Below, piece by piece: positions 1-9,858 of a stretch of 64,000 bases of DNA; within the stretch, counting starts at the first letter, position 1, and every line of letters starts with the position of its first letter. Source of the DNA: Pseudomonas capsici. GTDB taxonomy: Bacteria; Pseudomonadota; Gammaproteobacteria; Pseudomonadales; Pseudomonadaceae. The notes beneath the pieces are model-generated. The model was not told the origin of the DNA. It made no database searches and saw only the letters and a list, made by a program, of their open reading frames with translations. The stretch is from NCBI RefSeq assembly GCF_017165765.1, contig NZ_JAFGZD010000004.1:1-64000 (forward strand). Direction: 5' to 3'. A program made the position numbers and the translations under genes.

Positions 1-381
<381 letters not shown>

Positions 382-1350
382 ATGCCCCATGAAATCGTCC
401 TGTGCCGCTATGAATATGATCCTCTGGATCGTCTCGCTTCCCGCACGTCGACTGCCGATGCACTCACTCGGACGTTCTATCGCGCCGACAGACTGGCCAG
501 TGAAATCCAGGGTGCCGAGCAGCGCAGTTTTTCCCACCGAGAGCATCAGTTGCTGGCATTGCAGAGGATGATCGGCAAAAAACTCGCTACGACCCTGGCC
601 GCCACCGATCAGGCTGGCAGTGTGCTCCATGCGGCAGATTCGGGTCAGTACACCACCATCGCCTATGCGCCCTACGGTCATCATGCTCCGCCCGGACATC
701 TGCCCGGTTTCAATGGGGAGCGTCCCGATCCCCTCACGGGCCACTATCTGCTGGGCAAGGGGTATCGCGCCTATAACCCGACCCTGATGCGCTTCAACAG
801 TCCGGACAGCCTGAGCCCGTTTGGCGAGGGCGGCTTGAACCCTTATGCCTATTGCCTGGGTGATCCGATCAATCGTCATGATCCGACGGGACAGGTGTCC
901 TGGCAGTTCATCGTCGGCATAACCCTTAGTGTGGCTGCATTGGTGAGCGCCACCGTCACCCTGTTTCCTTCCCTGCCTTTCATGTTGTCTGTGAAAGCTG
1001 CGCAGGCCGGGTTTTTCAGTGCCGGTAGCATTTCCACCATGGTGACGGGCGGGAGTGCAGTGGCAGGCGCGACGCTTGGTATCACGCGGCAGATCGTGGC
1101 TGAGGTCGCTCCTGATTCCCCGGTGCTGGAGCCTCTGGGATGGGGCGCGCTGACGCTTGGCGTGATGGCTTCCAGCACACGGGTCGGCACGGTGATCGCC
1201 GCCCGGAATCCGAAGAACCTGGTGAGCTTGCAGAGGGCGGTAGCTCAGCACGGGAAGCCAGTGCTGATTCGTGAAACAGCTACCGGGTCAGCAGAAGACT
1301 TGCAGCGTTTGCCCACACTTGCCAGTCGCATACGCGAATCCACCGTCTGA
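382..1350 (+). CDS. Orphan Rhs repeat-associated core protein with variable C-terminus
   Basis: The 322-residue product carries YD-repeat remnants near its N-terminus (YEYDPLDRLASR, residues 10-21) and the conserved Rhs core (YAPYGHH at 95-101, then YRAYNPTLMRFNSPDSLSP and DPINRHDPTG ending near residue 170). After this core, Rhs and TccC-type proteins switch to a variable tip that is often toxic. Here residues 171-322 include hydrophobic, alanine- and glycine-rich stretches that may insert into membranes, and I recognise no catalytic motif. It is far shorter than full Rhs proteins and lacks the shell, so it is an orphan tip module. An earlier in-frame ATG at 310 exists. The start at 382 was preferred because the Rhs-like sequence begins there, but its ribosome binding site is weak. 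No immunity gene follows before the efflux operon. Confidence 0.75.
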   Translation: MPHEIVLCRYEYDPLDRLASRTSTADALTRTFYRADRLASEIQGAEQRSFSHREHQLLALQRMIGKKLATTLAATDQAGSVLHAADSGQYTTIAYAPYGHHAPPGHLPGFNGERPDPLTGHYLLGKGYRAYNPTLMRFNSPDSLSPFGEGGLNPYAYCLGDPINRHDPTGQVSWQFIVGITLSVAALVSATVTLFPSLPFMLSVKAAQAGFFSAGSISTMVTGGSAVAGATLGITRQIVAEVAPDSPVLEPLGWGALTLGVMASSTRVGTVIAARNPKNLVSLQRAVAQHGKPVLIRETATGSAEDLQRLPTLASRIRESTV

Positions 1351-1455
1351 AGACTTGAGCACCGCAAGGAACCCTCTCGCCTGCGCACAGTCGCATGTTC
1401 ACGTTCCTTTCTCGTGATATCACTCTCGCATCTGGCAGCCGCAAAAGGAGTCTGC

Positions 1456-2574
1456 ATGCCTGCTCGTTCTTCTGGACTGGTTATGCTTGGCCTTGCCGCG
1501 GCCATGGTGTTGCTGACTGGCTGTGGCCAGGAAAAACCGGCCGCTCCCGATCTGCCGCGGGTCTATGTCCAGACGGTGAAGACTGCCGACTTTGCCGCCA
1601 GCGTTGCCTTGACCGGCGATATTCAGGCCCGGGTGCAGACCCGGCTTTCATTCCGGGTCAATGGCAAGATCATCCAGCGTAATGTGGACGTCGGTGATCG
1701 TGTGACCGCCAATCAGGTGCTCGCCCGGCTCGATCCCAAGGACTTGCAGATCAATGTCGATTCGGCGCTTGCGTCGGTGGCCGCCGAACAGGCGCGGGTC
1801 ACTCAGGCGCGCGCCGCGTTCGGGCGTCAGGAAAAGCTGCTGCCCAAGGGCTACACCAGTCGCAGCGAATACGATTCGGCCCAGGCAGCCTTGCGTGGCA
1901 GCGAGAGCGCGCTGAAAGCCGCCCAGGCGCAACTGGCCAATGCTCGTGAGCAGTTGAGTTACACCGCGCTTGTTGCGGATACGCCGGGCGTCATCACGGC
2001 GCGTCAGGCCGAGGTCGGGCAAGTGGTGCAGGCCACCGTGCCGATCTTCGATCTGGCCCGCGATGGCGAGCGTGACGCGGTGTTCAATGTCTACGAATCA
2101 TTATTCGTTCAGCCGCCGACTGATCAGCCGGTGCAAGTGACCCTGCTCGACAACCCGGCCATCAAGGTCAGCGGCAAGGTGCGTGAAGTGACCCCGGCGG
2201 TTTCGGCGCAAACCGGAACCCTGCAGGTCAAGGTCGCGCTCGATCCGTTGCCCGAAGGCATGGATCTGGGCTCGGTGGTCAGCGTGGCCCTGAGTGCTCC
2301 TGCCAATACCAGCGTCGAACTGCCGTGGTCGGCCCTGACCAAGGACCTTGGCGAGCACCTGGGCAAGCCCGCCGTCTGGGTGGTGGACGAGCAGGGCAAG
2401 GTCAATCTGCGCAAGGTTCAGGTCGCCCGTTACCTGACGTCCAGAGTCATCATCGGTGACGGGCTCAAGAGTGGAGAGAAAGTCGTGGTTGCAGGCGGAC
2501 AGTTATTGCACCCGGACATGCAAGTCGAAATTGCCGATCAATCACAGCAGCAACATGCTCGGGTGCAGCCATGA
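1456..2574 (+). CDS. triA: RND efflux periplasmic adaptor, TriA-like lipoprotein
   Basis: This is a membrane fusion protein linking an inner-membrane RND pump to an outer-membrane channel. The 372-residue product starts with a lipoprotein signal (hydrophobic stretch, then LLTGC near residues 20-24). A biotinyl-lipoyl-like segment (SFRVNGKI, then VGDRVTANQVLARLDPKD), a coiled-coil hairpin around residues 90-160 and a beta-barrel region follow. The ATG at 1456 was chosen because AAAAGGAG lies just upstream and the lipobox follows at the expected distance. The stop overlaps the next gene by four bases (ATGA). A pair of adaptors ahead of one RND pump matches TriABC of P. aeruginosa. The symbol is by analogy, and the substrate is not proven. 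Confidence 0.8.
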   Translation: MPARSSGLVMLGLAAAMVLLTGCGQEKPAAPDLPRVYVQTVKTADFAASVALTGDIQARVQTRLSFRVNGKIIQRNVDVGDRVTANQVLARLDPKDLQINVDSALASVAAEQARVTQARAAFGRQEKLLPKGYTSRSEYDSAQAALRGSESALKAAQAQLANAREQLSYTALVADTPGVITARQAEVGQVVQATVPIFDLARDGERDAVFNVYESLFVQPPTDQPVQVTLLDNPAIKVSGKVREVTPAVSAQTGTLQVKVALDPLPEGMDLGSVVSVALSAPANTSVELPWSALTKDLGEHLGKPAVWVVDEQGKVNLRKVQVARYLTSRVIIGDGLKSGEKVVVAGGQLLHPDMQVEIADQSQQQHARVQP

Positions 2575-3641
2575 AGCGTCTGACCTGCCTGTTGTTGAGC
2601 GGTCTGCTGTTGAGCGGTTGTGGCAAGGATGAAACGCCACCCGAGCCGGTTCGGCCAGTGGTCTTTGTCGAGGCCCGGCCCGATTCGCAGCTGGAGTTCG
2701 GACGTTTCGCGGGCAATATCGAGGCGCGCTACCAGAGCGTGCTGGGTTTTCGGGTGCCGGGACGTATCGCGTCCCGCCATGTCGATGTGGGCAGTGAAGT
2801 GAAGAAGGGCGACCTGCTTGCGACCCTCGACCCTACCGATCAGCAGAATAATGTGCGCGCTCGCCAGGGCGATCTGGCCCGAATCGAGGCGCAGTGGATC
2901 AATGCCCAGGCCAATGCCCGTCGCCAGCAGGAGTTGTTTGATCGTGGCGTCGGCGCACAGGCGCAACTGGACAATGCCCTGACCGAACTGAAAACCACAC
3001 GCTCTTCGCTGGATCAGGCCAGAGCTGCTGCCCGGCAGGCCAATGACCAGTTGAGCTACAGCGAATTGCGCACTGACCACGATGCGGTGGTTACCGAGTG
3101 GAGGGCTGAAGCCGGACAGGTCGTCACGGCGGGGCAGGAGGTCGTGACCCTGGCCAGACCCGATATCAAGGAAGCGGTGATCGACTTGCCGGTTTCGCTG
3201 GTCGATCAGTTGCCCGCCGATGTGGTGTTCAACGTAGCCAGCCAGCTTGATCCGCAAGTGAAAACCACCGCAATACCCCGGGAGATCGAGCCGCAGCCCG
3301 ACCGTTCGACCCGTACGCGGCGGGCACGTCTGACCCTGACTGACACGCCGCAGGCATTGCGGCTCGGTACAGCGATCAGTGTGACCCTGAGTTCCGCCAC
3401 TACCCCGCGCATGAGCCTGCCGATCACGGCCTTGCAGGACATCGACGGCAAAGCCCGGGTCTGGATCATCGACCCGCAAAGCCAGACGGTAAACCCCAGA
3501 GAGGTGAAGGTCGTCAGCCGCGAAGGCGACAGCTTTCTGCTGGCGGGCGGAATCACGGCCGGTGAGAAGGTGGTCAGCGCGGGCGTCAACAGCCTCAAAC
3601 CGGGGCAGAAAGTCAAAGTCGATGAGGAAAGCCCGCGATGA
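2571..3641 (+). CDS. triB: Second RND efflux periplasmic adaptor, TriB-like lipoprotein
   Basis: This 356-residue adaptor is distinct from the one before it but has the same design. It has a lipoprotein signal with LLLSGCG at about residues 12-18, a lipoyl-like half motif (LGFRVPGRIASRHVDVGSEV), a helical hairpin rich in Ala, Gln and Arg (about 90-160), and a C-terminal beta region ending in a lysine-rich tail. It is translationally coupled on both sides by ATGA overlaps, so all three proteins should be made together. In P. aeruginosa both TriA and TriB are needed for the pump to work. That requirement is family knowledge and cannot be read from this sequence. Confidence 0.8.
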   Translation: MKRLTCLLLSGLLLSGCGKDETPPEPVRPVVFVEARPDSQLEFGRFAGNIEARYQSVLGFRVPGRIASRHVDVGSEVKKGDLLATLDPTDQQNNVRARQGDLARIEAQWINAQANARRQQELFDRGVGAQAQLDNALTELKTTRSSLDQARAAARQANDQLSYSELRTDHDAVVTEWRAEAGQVVTAGQEVVTLARPDIKEAVIDLPVSLVDQLPADVVFNVASQLDPQVKTTAIPREIEPQPDRSTRTRRARLTLTDTPQALRLGTAISVTLSSATTPRMSLPITALQDIDGKARVWIIDPQSQTVNPREVKVVSREGDSFLLAGGITAGEKVVSAGVNSLKPGQKVKVDEESPR

Positions 3642-6600
3642 AAGGGAGTTTCAATCTGTCCGAGTGGGCCATCAAGCATCAGTCGTTTGTCTGGTACCTG
3701 ATGTTCGTTGCCCTGCTGATGGGCGTGTTTTCCTACATGAAGCTTGGGCGTGAAGAAGACCCGTCCTTCACCATCAAGACCATGGTCATCCAGACCCGCT
3801 GGCCCGGCGCGACCGTGGACGAAACCCTGCAGCAGGTGACCGATCGCATCGAGAAAAAGCTCGAAGAGCTGGACTCGCTGGACTACGTGAAAAGTTATAC
3901 CCGGCCCGGCGAGTCCACGGTTTTCGTTTACCTGCGCGACACCACCAATGCCAAGGAAATACCGCAGATCTGGTATCAGGTGCGCAAGAAGATCGACGAC
4001 ATTCGCGGGCAGTTCCCCCAAGGCTTGCAAGGGCCGGCGTTCAACGACGAGTTCGGTGATGTGTTCGGCTCGATCTACGCCTTTACCGCCGATGGTTTCT
4101 CGATGCGCCAGTTGCGCGATTACGTCGAGAAGGTCCGCGCCGATATCCGTGAAGTCCCGGGCCTTGGCAAGGTGGAAATGATCGGCCAGCAGGATGAGGT
4201 GATCTACCTGAACTTCTCCACCCGCAAGCTGGCGGCTCTGGGCCTGGATCAGCGTCAGGTGGTGCAAAGCCTGCAATCCCAGAACGCTGTCACGCCGGCG
4301 GGCGTGATCGAGGCCGGGCCGGAGCGGATTTCCGTGCGTACCTCCGGGCAGTTCGCGTCGGAAAAGGATCTGGCTGCCGTCAACCTCAGGCTCAATGACC
4401 GTTTCTATCGTCTGAGCGATATTGCCGACATCACCCGAGGCTATACCGATCCGCCCAAGCCGCTGTTCCGCTACAACGGCAAACCGGCCATCGGTCTGTC
4501 CATCGCCATGCAGAAAGGCGGCAACATTCAGGAGTTCGGCAAGGCATTGCATGAGCGCATGGACATCTCCACCGCCGAATTGCCGGTGGGCGTGGGTGTG
4601 CACAAGGTTTCCGATCAGGCCGAAGTGGTGGACAAGGCGGTAGGCGGTTTCACCAGCGCGCTGTTCGAGGCGGTGATCATTGTGATGGTGGTCAGCTTTG
4701 TCAGCCTGGGTGTGCGTGCCGGTCTGGTGGTGGCTTGCTCCATTCCGCTGGTGCTGGCGATGGTCTTCGTGTTCATGGAGTACAGCGGCATCACCATGCA
4801 GCGGATTTCCCTCGGGGCGTTGATCATCGCCCTCGGGCTGCTGGTGGACGACGCCATGATTACCGTGGAAATGATGGTCACACGCCTGGAGATGGGCGAA
4901 ACCCGTGAGCAGGCCGCGACTTATGCCTACACCTCGACCGCCTTCCCGATGCTGACCGGCACGCTGGTAACGGTCGCCGGCTTCGTGCCTATTGGTCTGA
5001 ACGACAGTTCGGCGGGGGAATATACCTTTACGCTGTTTGCGGTGATTGCCGTGGCGATGCTGGTGTCATGGATCGTGGCCGTGCTGTTTGCGCCGGTGAT
5101 CGGCGTTCACATTCTGAGCAGCAACATCAAGCCCAAGTCCGAAGAGCCGGGCCGTGTAGGTCGGGCATTCAACAGCAGCATGTTGTGGGCCATGCGTCAT
5201 CGCTGGCTGGCAATCGGCATGACGATCCTGCTGTTTGCCGCGTCGCTGTTCTCGATGCAGTTCGTGCAGAACCAGTTCTTCCCTTCTTCGGACCGTCCTG
5301 AAATCCTGGTTGATCTGAACCTGCCACAGAACGCCTCGATCAACGAGACGCGTCAGGTGGTGGACCGTTTCGAAGCCAGCCTCAAGGACGATCCCGATAT
5401 CGAGCGCTGGAGCACTTACATCGGCCAGGGCGCGGTGCGTTTCTACCTGCCGCTGGATCAGCAACTGGAAAACCCGTTCTACGCCCAACTGGTCATCGTC
5501 AGCAAAGGGCTTGAGGAGCGAGGTGCGCTGACCGCACGGCTGCAGAAGCGCCTGCGCGATGAATATGTCGGTATCGGTTCCTATGTGCAGCCGCTGGAAA
5601 TGGGGCCGCCAGTCGGACGTCCTTTGCAGTATCGGGTCAGCGGCGAAAACATCGACAAGGTTCGCCAGCACGCCATCGAACTGGCCACGTTGCTGGGCAA
5701 GAACTCACACGTCGGCGAGGTGATCTACGACTGGAACGAGCCGGGCAAGGTGCTGCGCATCGATATCAATCAGGACAAGGCGCGGCAGTTGGGGCTGTCT
5801 TCCGAAGATGTTGCGCAACTGATGAACAGCGTGGTCAGCGGTTCGGCGGTGACTCAGGTGCGTGACGATATCTACCTGATCAACGTGGTGGGGCGTGCCG
5901 AGGATGCCGAGCGCGGTACACCGGAAACCCTGCAGAACCTGCAGATCGTGACCCCGGCCGGAACCTCGATTCCGTTGCTGGCCTTTGCCACGGTGGGTTA
6001 CGAACTGGAGCAGCCGCTGGTCTGGCGCCGCGACCGCAAACCGACCATCACGGTGAAAGGCGCAGTTCGCGACGAGATCCAGCCGACCGATCTGGTCAAT
6101 CAACTGAAGCCGGAAATCGAGAAATTCGCTGCTGGCTTGCCGGTCGGCTACAAGGTGGCGACCGGCGGTACGGTAGAGGAAAGCAGCAAGGCGCAAGGGC
6201 CGATTGCCAGTGTCGTGCCGTTGATGCTGTTCCTGATGGCGACCTTCCTGATGATCCAGTTGCACAGCGTGCAGAAGATGTTCCTGGTGGCCAGTGTCGC
6301 GCCGCTGGGCCTGATCGGTGTGGTGCTGGCGCTGATCCCGACCGGCACGCCACTGGGCTTCGTGGCGATTCTCGGGGTGCTGGCGCTGATTGGCATCATC
6401 ATCCGCAACTCGGTGATTCTGGTGACCCAGATCCATGCCTATGAAGAGAGCGGCTACTCGCCGTGGGATGCTGTGGTCGAAGCCACCGAGCACCGCCGCC
6501 GCCCGATCCTGCTGACGGCGGCAGCGGCCAGCCTGGGCATGATCCCCATCGCCCGCGAAGTGTTCTGGGGACCGATGGCTTACGCCATGATTGGCGGCAT

Positions 6601-6685
6601 CATCATCGCCACCTTGCTGACCCTGTTGTTCCTGCCAGCCCTGTATGTGGCCTGGTACAAGATCAAGGAGCCGAAGTCGGCGTAG
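3638..6685 (+). CDS. triC: RND efflux inner-membrane pump, TriC-like
   Basis: This proton-driven RND permease has 1015 residues, the length of TriC. It has one N-terminal transmembrane helix (about 14-33), a large porter loop, a first membrane block starting near residue 335, a second large loop and a C-terminal membrane block. The paired aspartates of the proton relay are visible in GLLVDDAM at residues 404-405, and the C-terminal repeat contains GIIIRNSVILV. Sequence such as SLDYVKSYTRPGESTVFV agrees with what I remember of TriC. No outer-membrane channel gene follows; TriABC of P. aeruginosa also borrows a distant one (OpmH). Triclosan efflux is known for TriABC, but other substrates are possible here. 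Confidence 0.85.
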   Translation: MKGSFNLSEWAIKHQSFVWYLMFVALLMGVFSYMKLGREEDPSFTIKTMVIQTRWPGATVDETLQQVTDRIEKKLEELDSLDYVKSYTRPGESTVFVYLRDTTNAKEIPQIWYQVRKKIDDIRGQFPQGLQGPAFNDEFGDVFGSIYAFTADGFSMRQLRDYVEKVRADIREVPGLGKVEMIGQQDEVIYLNFSTRKLAALGLDQRQVVQSLQSQNAVTPAGVIEAGPERISVRTSGQFASEKDLAAVNLRLNDRFYRLSDIADITRGYTDPPKPLFRYNGKPAIGLSIAMQKGGNIQEFGKALHERMDISTAELPVGVGVHKVSDQAEVVDKAVGGFTSALFEAVIIVMVVSFVSLGVRAGLVVACSIPLVLAMVFVFMEYSGITMQRISLGALIIALGLLVDDAMITVEMMVTRLEMGETREQAATYAYTSTAFPMLTGTLVTVAGFVPIGLNDSSAGEYTFTLFAVIAVAMLVSWIVAVLFAPVIGVHILSSNIKPKSEEPGRVGRAFNSSMLWAMRHRWLAIGMTILLFAASLFSMQFVQNQFFPSSDRPEILVDLNLPQNASINETRQVVDRFEASLKDDPDIERWSTYIGQGAVRFYLPLDQQLENPFYAQLVIVSKGLEERGALTARLQKRLRDEYVGIGSYVQPLEMGPPVGRPLQYRVSGENIDKVRQHAIELATLLGKNSHVGEVIYDWNEPGKVLRIDINQDKARQLGLSSEDVAQLMNSVVSGSAVTQVRDDIYLINVVGRAEDAERGTPETLQNLQIVTPAGTSIPLLAFATVGYELEQPLVWRRDRKPTITVKGAVRDEIQPTDLVNQLKPEIEKFAAGLPVGYKVATGGTVEESSKAQGPIASVVPLMLFLMATFLMIQLHSVQKMFLVASVAPLGLIGVVLALIPTGTPLGFVAILGVLALIGIIIRNSVILVTQIHAYEESGYSPWDAVVEATEHRRRPILLTAAAASLGMIPIAREVFWGPMAYAMIGGIIIATLLTLLFLPALYVAWYKIKEPKSA

Positions 6686-6739
6686 GCACGAATTCATTGG
6701 CTCTGTCCTCGTTAAGTGTTGCAAGTCAGTCAGAGGACC

Positions 6740-6762
6740 GTGGGAGGCAGCTTGCTGGCGAC
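6740..6762. repeat. Single REP-like element, family A (GAGGCAGCTTGCTGGCGAC)
   Basis: A 23-base copy of the sequence containing GAGGCAGCTTGCTGGCGAC lies between triC and the convergent hypothetical gene. The same sequence, or its inverted form, recurs at about 10801, 30181, 30214 and 55731 of this window, always outside genes. Here it is a single copy with no partner in inverse orientation. Confidence 0.75.
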
Positions 6763-6786
6763 GAATGTAAAGACGGTATCTACAGG

Positions 6787-7248
6787 TTATCCGGCATCGA
6801 GCAGGCTGAAGTCGCCGAACCTGACAGGGCTCATGGAAGGTGTTCTGGTTGAAATACTGTCAGAGAGGGCGGGGCGCGGTGTCGAGACGTTCAGGAAGCA
6901 ATAGCTCAGGTTTTCCTGAAAGTACATGTTCACCGTAAAGCGTTGCCAGTCCGGTGTCGCGATCCCGCTGACTGGCGAAACCTGGGCCACGCCGTCAGCG
7001 TTGAAGCCACCGACGCTGACTACAAATATGGCCTCGTCTACATGGGGATTGTCACTGAAGGCATCGAATTCGATCAGCAGGGTTTTGCCCGGCAGGTCCG
7101 GCAAGGACTGGCTGATAACCGTTGCAACCGGTAGCAGAATGCTTTGTCCATCGCCGTGGGGTTTGAAGTCGGGTTCAAAACCCGTTGCGGCTTTCCAGTG
7201 CTCGAAATCGTTACTGAAGTTGCCGTTCTGAATATATTGCGTTGCCAT
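6787..7248 (-). CDS. Hypothetical protein, possible beta-sandwich carbohydrate-binding-like fold
   Basis: I cannot name this 153-residue protein. It begins MATQYIQNGNFSNDFEHW, and NGxF..G/D..xW openings are typical of CBM4/9-type and related jelly-roll modules. It continues with alternating hydrophobic strands (LLIEFDAF, AIFVVSVGGF, RFTVNMYF) and a final FGDFSLLDAG, also common at the end of such modules. There is no signal peptide or membrane segment. The start at 7248 is preferred over the ATG at 7254 because AAGGA then sits seven bases upstream. It is monocistronic, convergent with triC. Function unknown. Confidence 0.65.
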   Translation of the reverse strand: MATQYIQNGNFSNDFEHWKAATGFEPDFKPHGDGQSILLPVATVISQSLPDLPGKTLLIEFDAFSDNPHVDEAIFVVSVGGFNADGVAQVSPVSGIATPDWQRFTVNMYFQENLSYCFLNVSTPRPALSDSISTRTPSMSPVRFGDFSLLDAG

Positions 7249-7410
7249 GATCATGTCCTTGATCGATTAACGTTCGGGCCGCGAATACCTTTTCGGGCCC
7301 ATCCTGGCGCTTTGCCGCTGCGCCGATACTGACAAAAATGCCAGTCACGCAGGGCACGCAATAGGAATCGCTGTTTTTCGTCAAGTCGCTGGATCGTTTC
7401 TCGGTGATGT

Positions 7411-8037
7411 TCAGAGCCGTCGCCAGACGCTTGCCAGCCAAGGTTGCTGTTCCCGTGGCAGTCCGGCAGGCCGGTAGTAATGCTCAAGCTCCACAAAGCC
7501 TGCTTCGGTCAGCAGTTCACGCCATGCTTCCAGGTCGTGATACGAGCCGTAGCGTTCGCCTTTCCAGCCTTCCTGGTTCTGGCCTCTCGGATTTGAACTG
7601 AACAGCACGCCGTCCGGTTTGAGCGTGGCATGCAGCTGGCGCAGGACTCTGGGCAGTTCCTGTTTCGGGATGTGGAACAGCACGGCATTGGCGAAGATGC
7701 CATCGAAGCGGGCGACGGGCAGGTCCAGTTCCAGAAAATTCTGGTGCAGCACTTCACAGCCGCTGTCCTCCCGAGCCATCCGGGCGAACTGTTCACTGCC
7801 GTCCAGACCCACCGCGACATGTCCCAGGGCGCTGAGTGTCTTCAGATCACGGCCCGGTCCGCAGCCGAAATCCAGAATCTGCCAGGGTGTCGGCCCCTGG
7901 ATATGCCGCAACAGGGCGGCAATGTTCTGGCTGACGTCGTGGTCGCGGGTGCCTTCGCGGAAGTCTTCGGCCACCTGGTTGTAATGGCCGACGGTGACGG
8001 CGGTGATATGGGCGAGATCTTGGGCGTCGAGCTTCAT
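7411..8037 (-). CDS. Class I SAM-dependent methyltransferase
   Basis: The 208-residue product has the canonical SAM-binding motif I (ILDFGCGPGRDL, about residues 54-65), an acidic loop after strand 2 (VGLDGSEQFA) and a motif IV-like FDGIFANAVLFHIP. Its C-terminal part (GYRPAGL-like end, YYRPAGLPREQQPWLASVWRRL) resembles small stand-alone methyltransferases that often accompany sulfur or tellurite genes, but the substrate cannot be told from sequence. I chose the ATG at 8037, where the product begins MKLDAQDLAHITAVTVGHY, over an upstream in-frame codon because the extra residues are atypical. It lies just downstream of metI on the same strand, separated by about 60 bases. Confidence 0.8.
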   Translation of the reverse strand: MKLDAQDLAHITAVTVGHYNQVAEDFREGTRDHDVSQNIAALLRHIQGPTPWQILDFGCGPGRDLKTLSALGHVAVGLDGSEQFARMAREDSGCEVLHQNFLELDLPVARFDGIFANAVLFHIPKQELPRVLRQLHATLKPDGVLFSSNPRGQNQEGWKGERYGSYHDLEAWRELLTEAGFVELEHYYRPAGLPREQQPWLASVWRRL

Positions 8038-8101
8038 GGCAAACGGTTGTCCGGGCAATGGAGGACGTCAATATACCCCCAGCCCGGACCGAAGCAATGG
8101 C

Positions 8102-8746
8102 TCAGCGCTTGTTCAGAACCCGAGCCAGACGGTCGCCGCCCAGTTGAATGGCGGCCACCAGCACCACCAGCAACACGATCACGGTGAGCATGATCTGTGT
8201 GTCGAAGCGTTGATAGCCGTAGCGGTAGGCGATATCCCCCAGCCCACCGGCACCGATGGCACCGGCCATGGCCGACGAGTTGATCATCGTGACGAGGGTG
8301 ATGGTGAAACCACCGACAATGCCCGGCAAGGCTTCAGGCAGCAGCACATGCCAGACGATGTGCCAGCGACGGCAGCCCATGGCTTGTGCCGCCTCGATCA
8401 GGCCATGATCGACTTCGCGCAGGCTGACTTCGGCGATACGCGCGAAGAAGGGCGTTGCGGCAATGGTCAACGGCACTACAGCCGCCCAGACGCCATAACT
8501 GGTGCCGACGATCAGACGAGTGAACGGGATCAGTGCGACCATCAGGATCAGGAACGGAATCGAGCGAAACAGGTTAACGAAAGCCCCCAGTACCTGATTC
8601 AATACCGGCGCTTCGTAGATCCCGCCCCTGGAACTGGTGACCAGAATCACCGCCATCGGAATGCCCAGCAGCAGGGCAATGAACGAGGACACGCCGACCA
8701 TCAGAAAGGTATCGAGCACGCCTTGCAGCAAACGATCAACCCACAT
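8102..8746 (-). CDS. metI: Methionine-type ABC transporter permease MetI
   Basis: This is a 214-residue inner-membrane permease with about five transmembrane helices and the EAA loop ([24 protein letters not shown]) that docks on the ATPase. The C-terminal [20 protein letters not shown] is typical of MetI. The start at 8746 (MWVDRLLQ) overlaps the end of metN by 11 bases. With the ATPase and binding protein it forms a D/L-methionine or organosulfur importer. Its place directly after sulfur-scavenging oxygenases suggests that sulfur sources other than methionine may be carried. Confidence 0.9.
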   Translation of the reverse strand: MWVDRLLQGVLDTFLMVGVSSFIALLLGIPMAVILVTSSRGGIYEAPVLNQVLGAFVNLFRSIPFLILMVALIPFTRLIVGTSYGVWAAVVPLTIAATPFFARIAEVSLREVDHGLIEAAQAMGCRRWHIVWHVLLPEALPGIVGGFTITLVTMINSSAMAGAIGAGGLGDIAYRYGYQRFDTQIMLTVIVLLVVLVAAIQLGGDRLARVLNKR

Positions 8747-9857
8747 AACCCAATACCTCCGCTTGTGGCGCATGCTGACGTGCGCGGGTCAGCAACTCTT
8801 CCCGACTGTGGGGCGAGCGATTGATCGACAGGATCAGATGCCCGACGGCACGTTCCTGAATACGCTCCACGCCGCCCTGCAACAACTTCACCTGGCCACC
8901 CAGAGCTGCGAACAGGGCTGCAAGGTCCGGCTCTTCTGTGCTGACGCCGGTAAATATCAGGTCCAGCAGCAGTGAAGCTTCAGGATGGGGCGGTTGCGGT
9001 GTCAGACGCTCCAGCAAGGCTTTCGGCAAGCCCAGTTGCAGCGGCGCAAGCAGGGTTTTGCTCACTTCATGCTGTGGATTGCCAAACACTTGCCACACAG
9101 GGCCTTGTTCCACCACCTGGCCCCTTTCGAGCACCACCACGCGGTTGCAGATATCGCGGATCACGGACATCTCATGGGTGATCAGTACGATGGTCAGGCC
9201 CAGCCGCCGGTTGATCTCGCGCAGCAGGCCGAGGATCGACTGGGTGGTTTCCGGGTCCAGCGCCGACGTCGCTTCGTCGCACAGCAGGATGGCCGGATCA
9301 TGCACCAGTGCCCGGGCAATGCCGACGCGCTGTTTCTGCCCACCGGAAAGCTGCGCCGGGTAAGCCTTGTGCTTGTCCTGCAGACCGACCAGCTCCAGCA
9401 GCTCGGTGACCTTACGCTGGCGCTGCTCCTTGGGAACCCCTGCGACCTTGAGCGGCAGCTCGACGTTCTGCCACACGGTCTTGGCCGACATCAGGTTGAA
9501 GTGCTGGAAGATCATGCCGATGCGTCGGCGCAGCTCTACCAGCTTGTCTTCGTCGAATTCGCCAATGTCCACCTGATCGATCAGCACCCGACCGCTGCTG
9601 GGTTGTTCCAGACGGTTGATGGTGCGGATCAGCGAGGATTTGCCGGCACCGCTGCGCCCGATGATGCCGAAGATCTCACCTTTCTGGATGGCCAGTTCGA
9701 TGTTGCTCAGGGCTTGCACCGGACCTTGCTGGCCGTGGTAGATCTTGCCCAGGTTGCTGAAGCGCACATGGGCGTGATTCAGGTCCGGGTGCAGTTCGGT
9801 CTGGCTGGCCGAATGTGCGGGAGCGGTCGGCTCTTGCCGTTGCGCGAGTGCGTTCAT
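8736..9857 (-). CDS. metN: Methionine-type ABC transporter ATP-binding protein MetN
   Basis: The 373-residue ATPase has Walker A (GRSGAGKS, residues 67-74), the signature LSGGQ (170-174), Walker B ending in CDE (193-195) and the H-loop ITHE. Its C-terminal ~80 residues form the NIL domain that lets intracellular methionine inhibit the transporter in E. coli. About 30 extra residues rich in Ala, Gln and His precede the ABC domain, longer than in E. coli MetN. The ATG at 9857 lies one base after the metQ stop (TGACATG), so translation is likely coupled. Confidence 0.92.
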   Translation of the reverse strand: MNALAQRQEPTAPAHSASQTELHPDLNHAHVRFSNLGKIYHGQQGPVQALSNIELAIQKGEIFGIIGRSGAGKSSLIRTINRLEQPSSGRVLIDQVDIGEFDEDKLVELRRRIGMIFQHFNLMSAKTVWQNVELPLKVAGVPKEQRQRKVTELLELVGLQDKHKAYPAQLSGGQKQRVGIARALVHDPAILLCDEATSALDPETTQSILGLLREINRRLGLTIVLITHEMSVIRDICNRVVVLERGQVVEQGPVWQVFGNPQHEVSKTLLAPLQLGLPKALLERLTPQPPHPEASLLLDLIFTGVSTEEPDLAALFAALGGQVKLLQGGVERIQERAVGHLILSINRSPHSREELLTRARQHAPQAEVLGYVG

Positions 9858-9858
9858 G

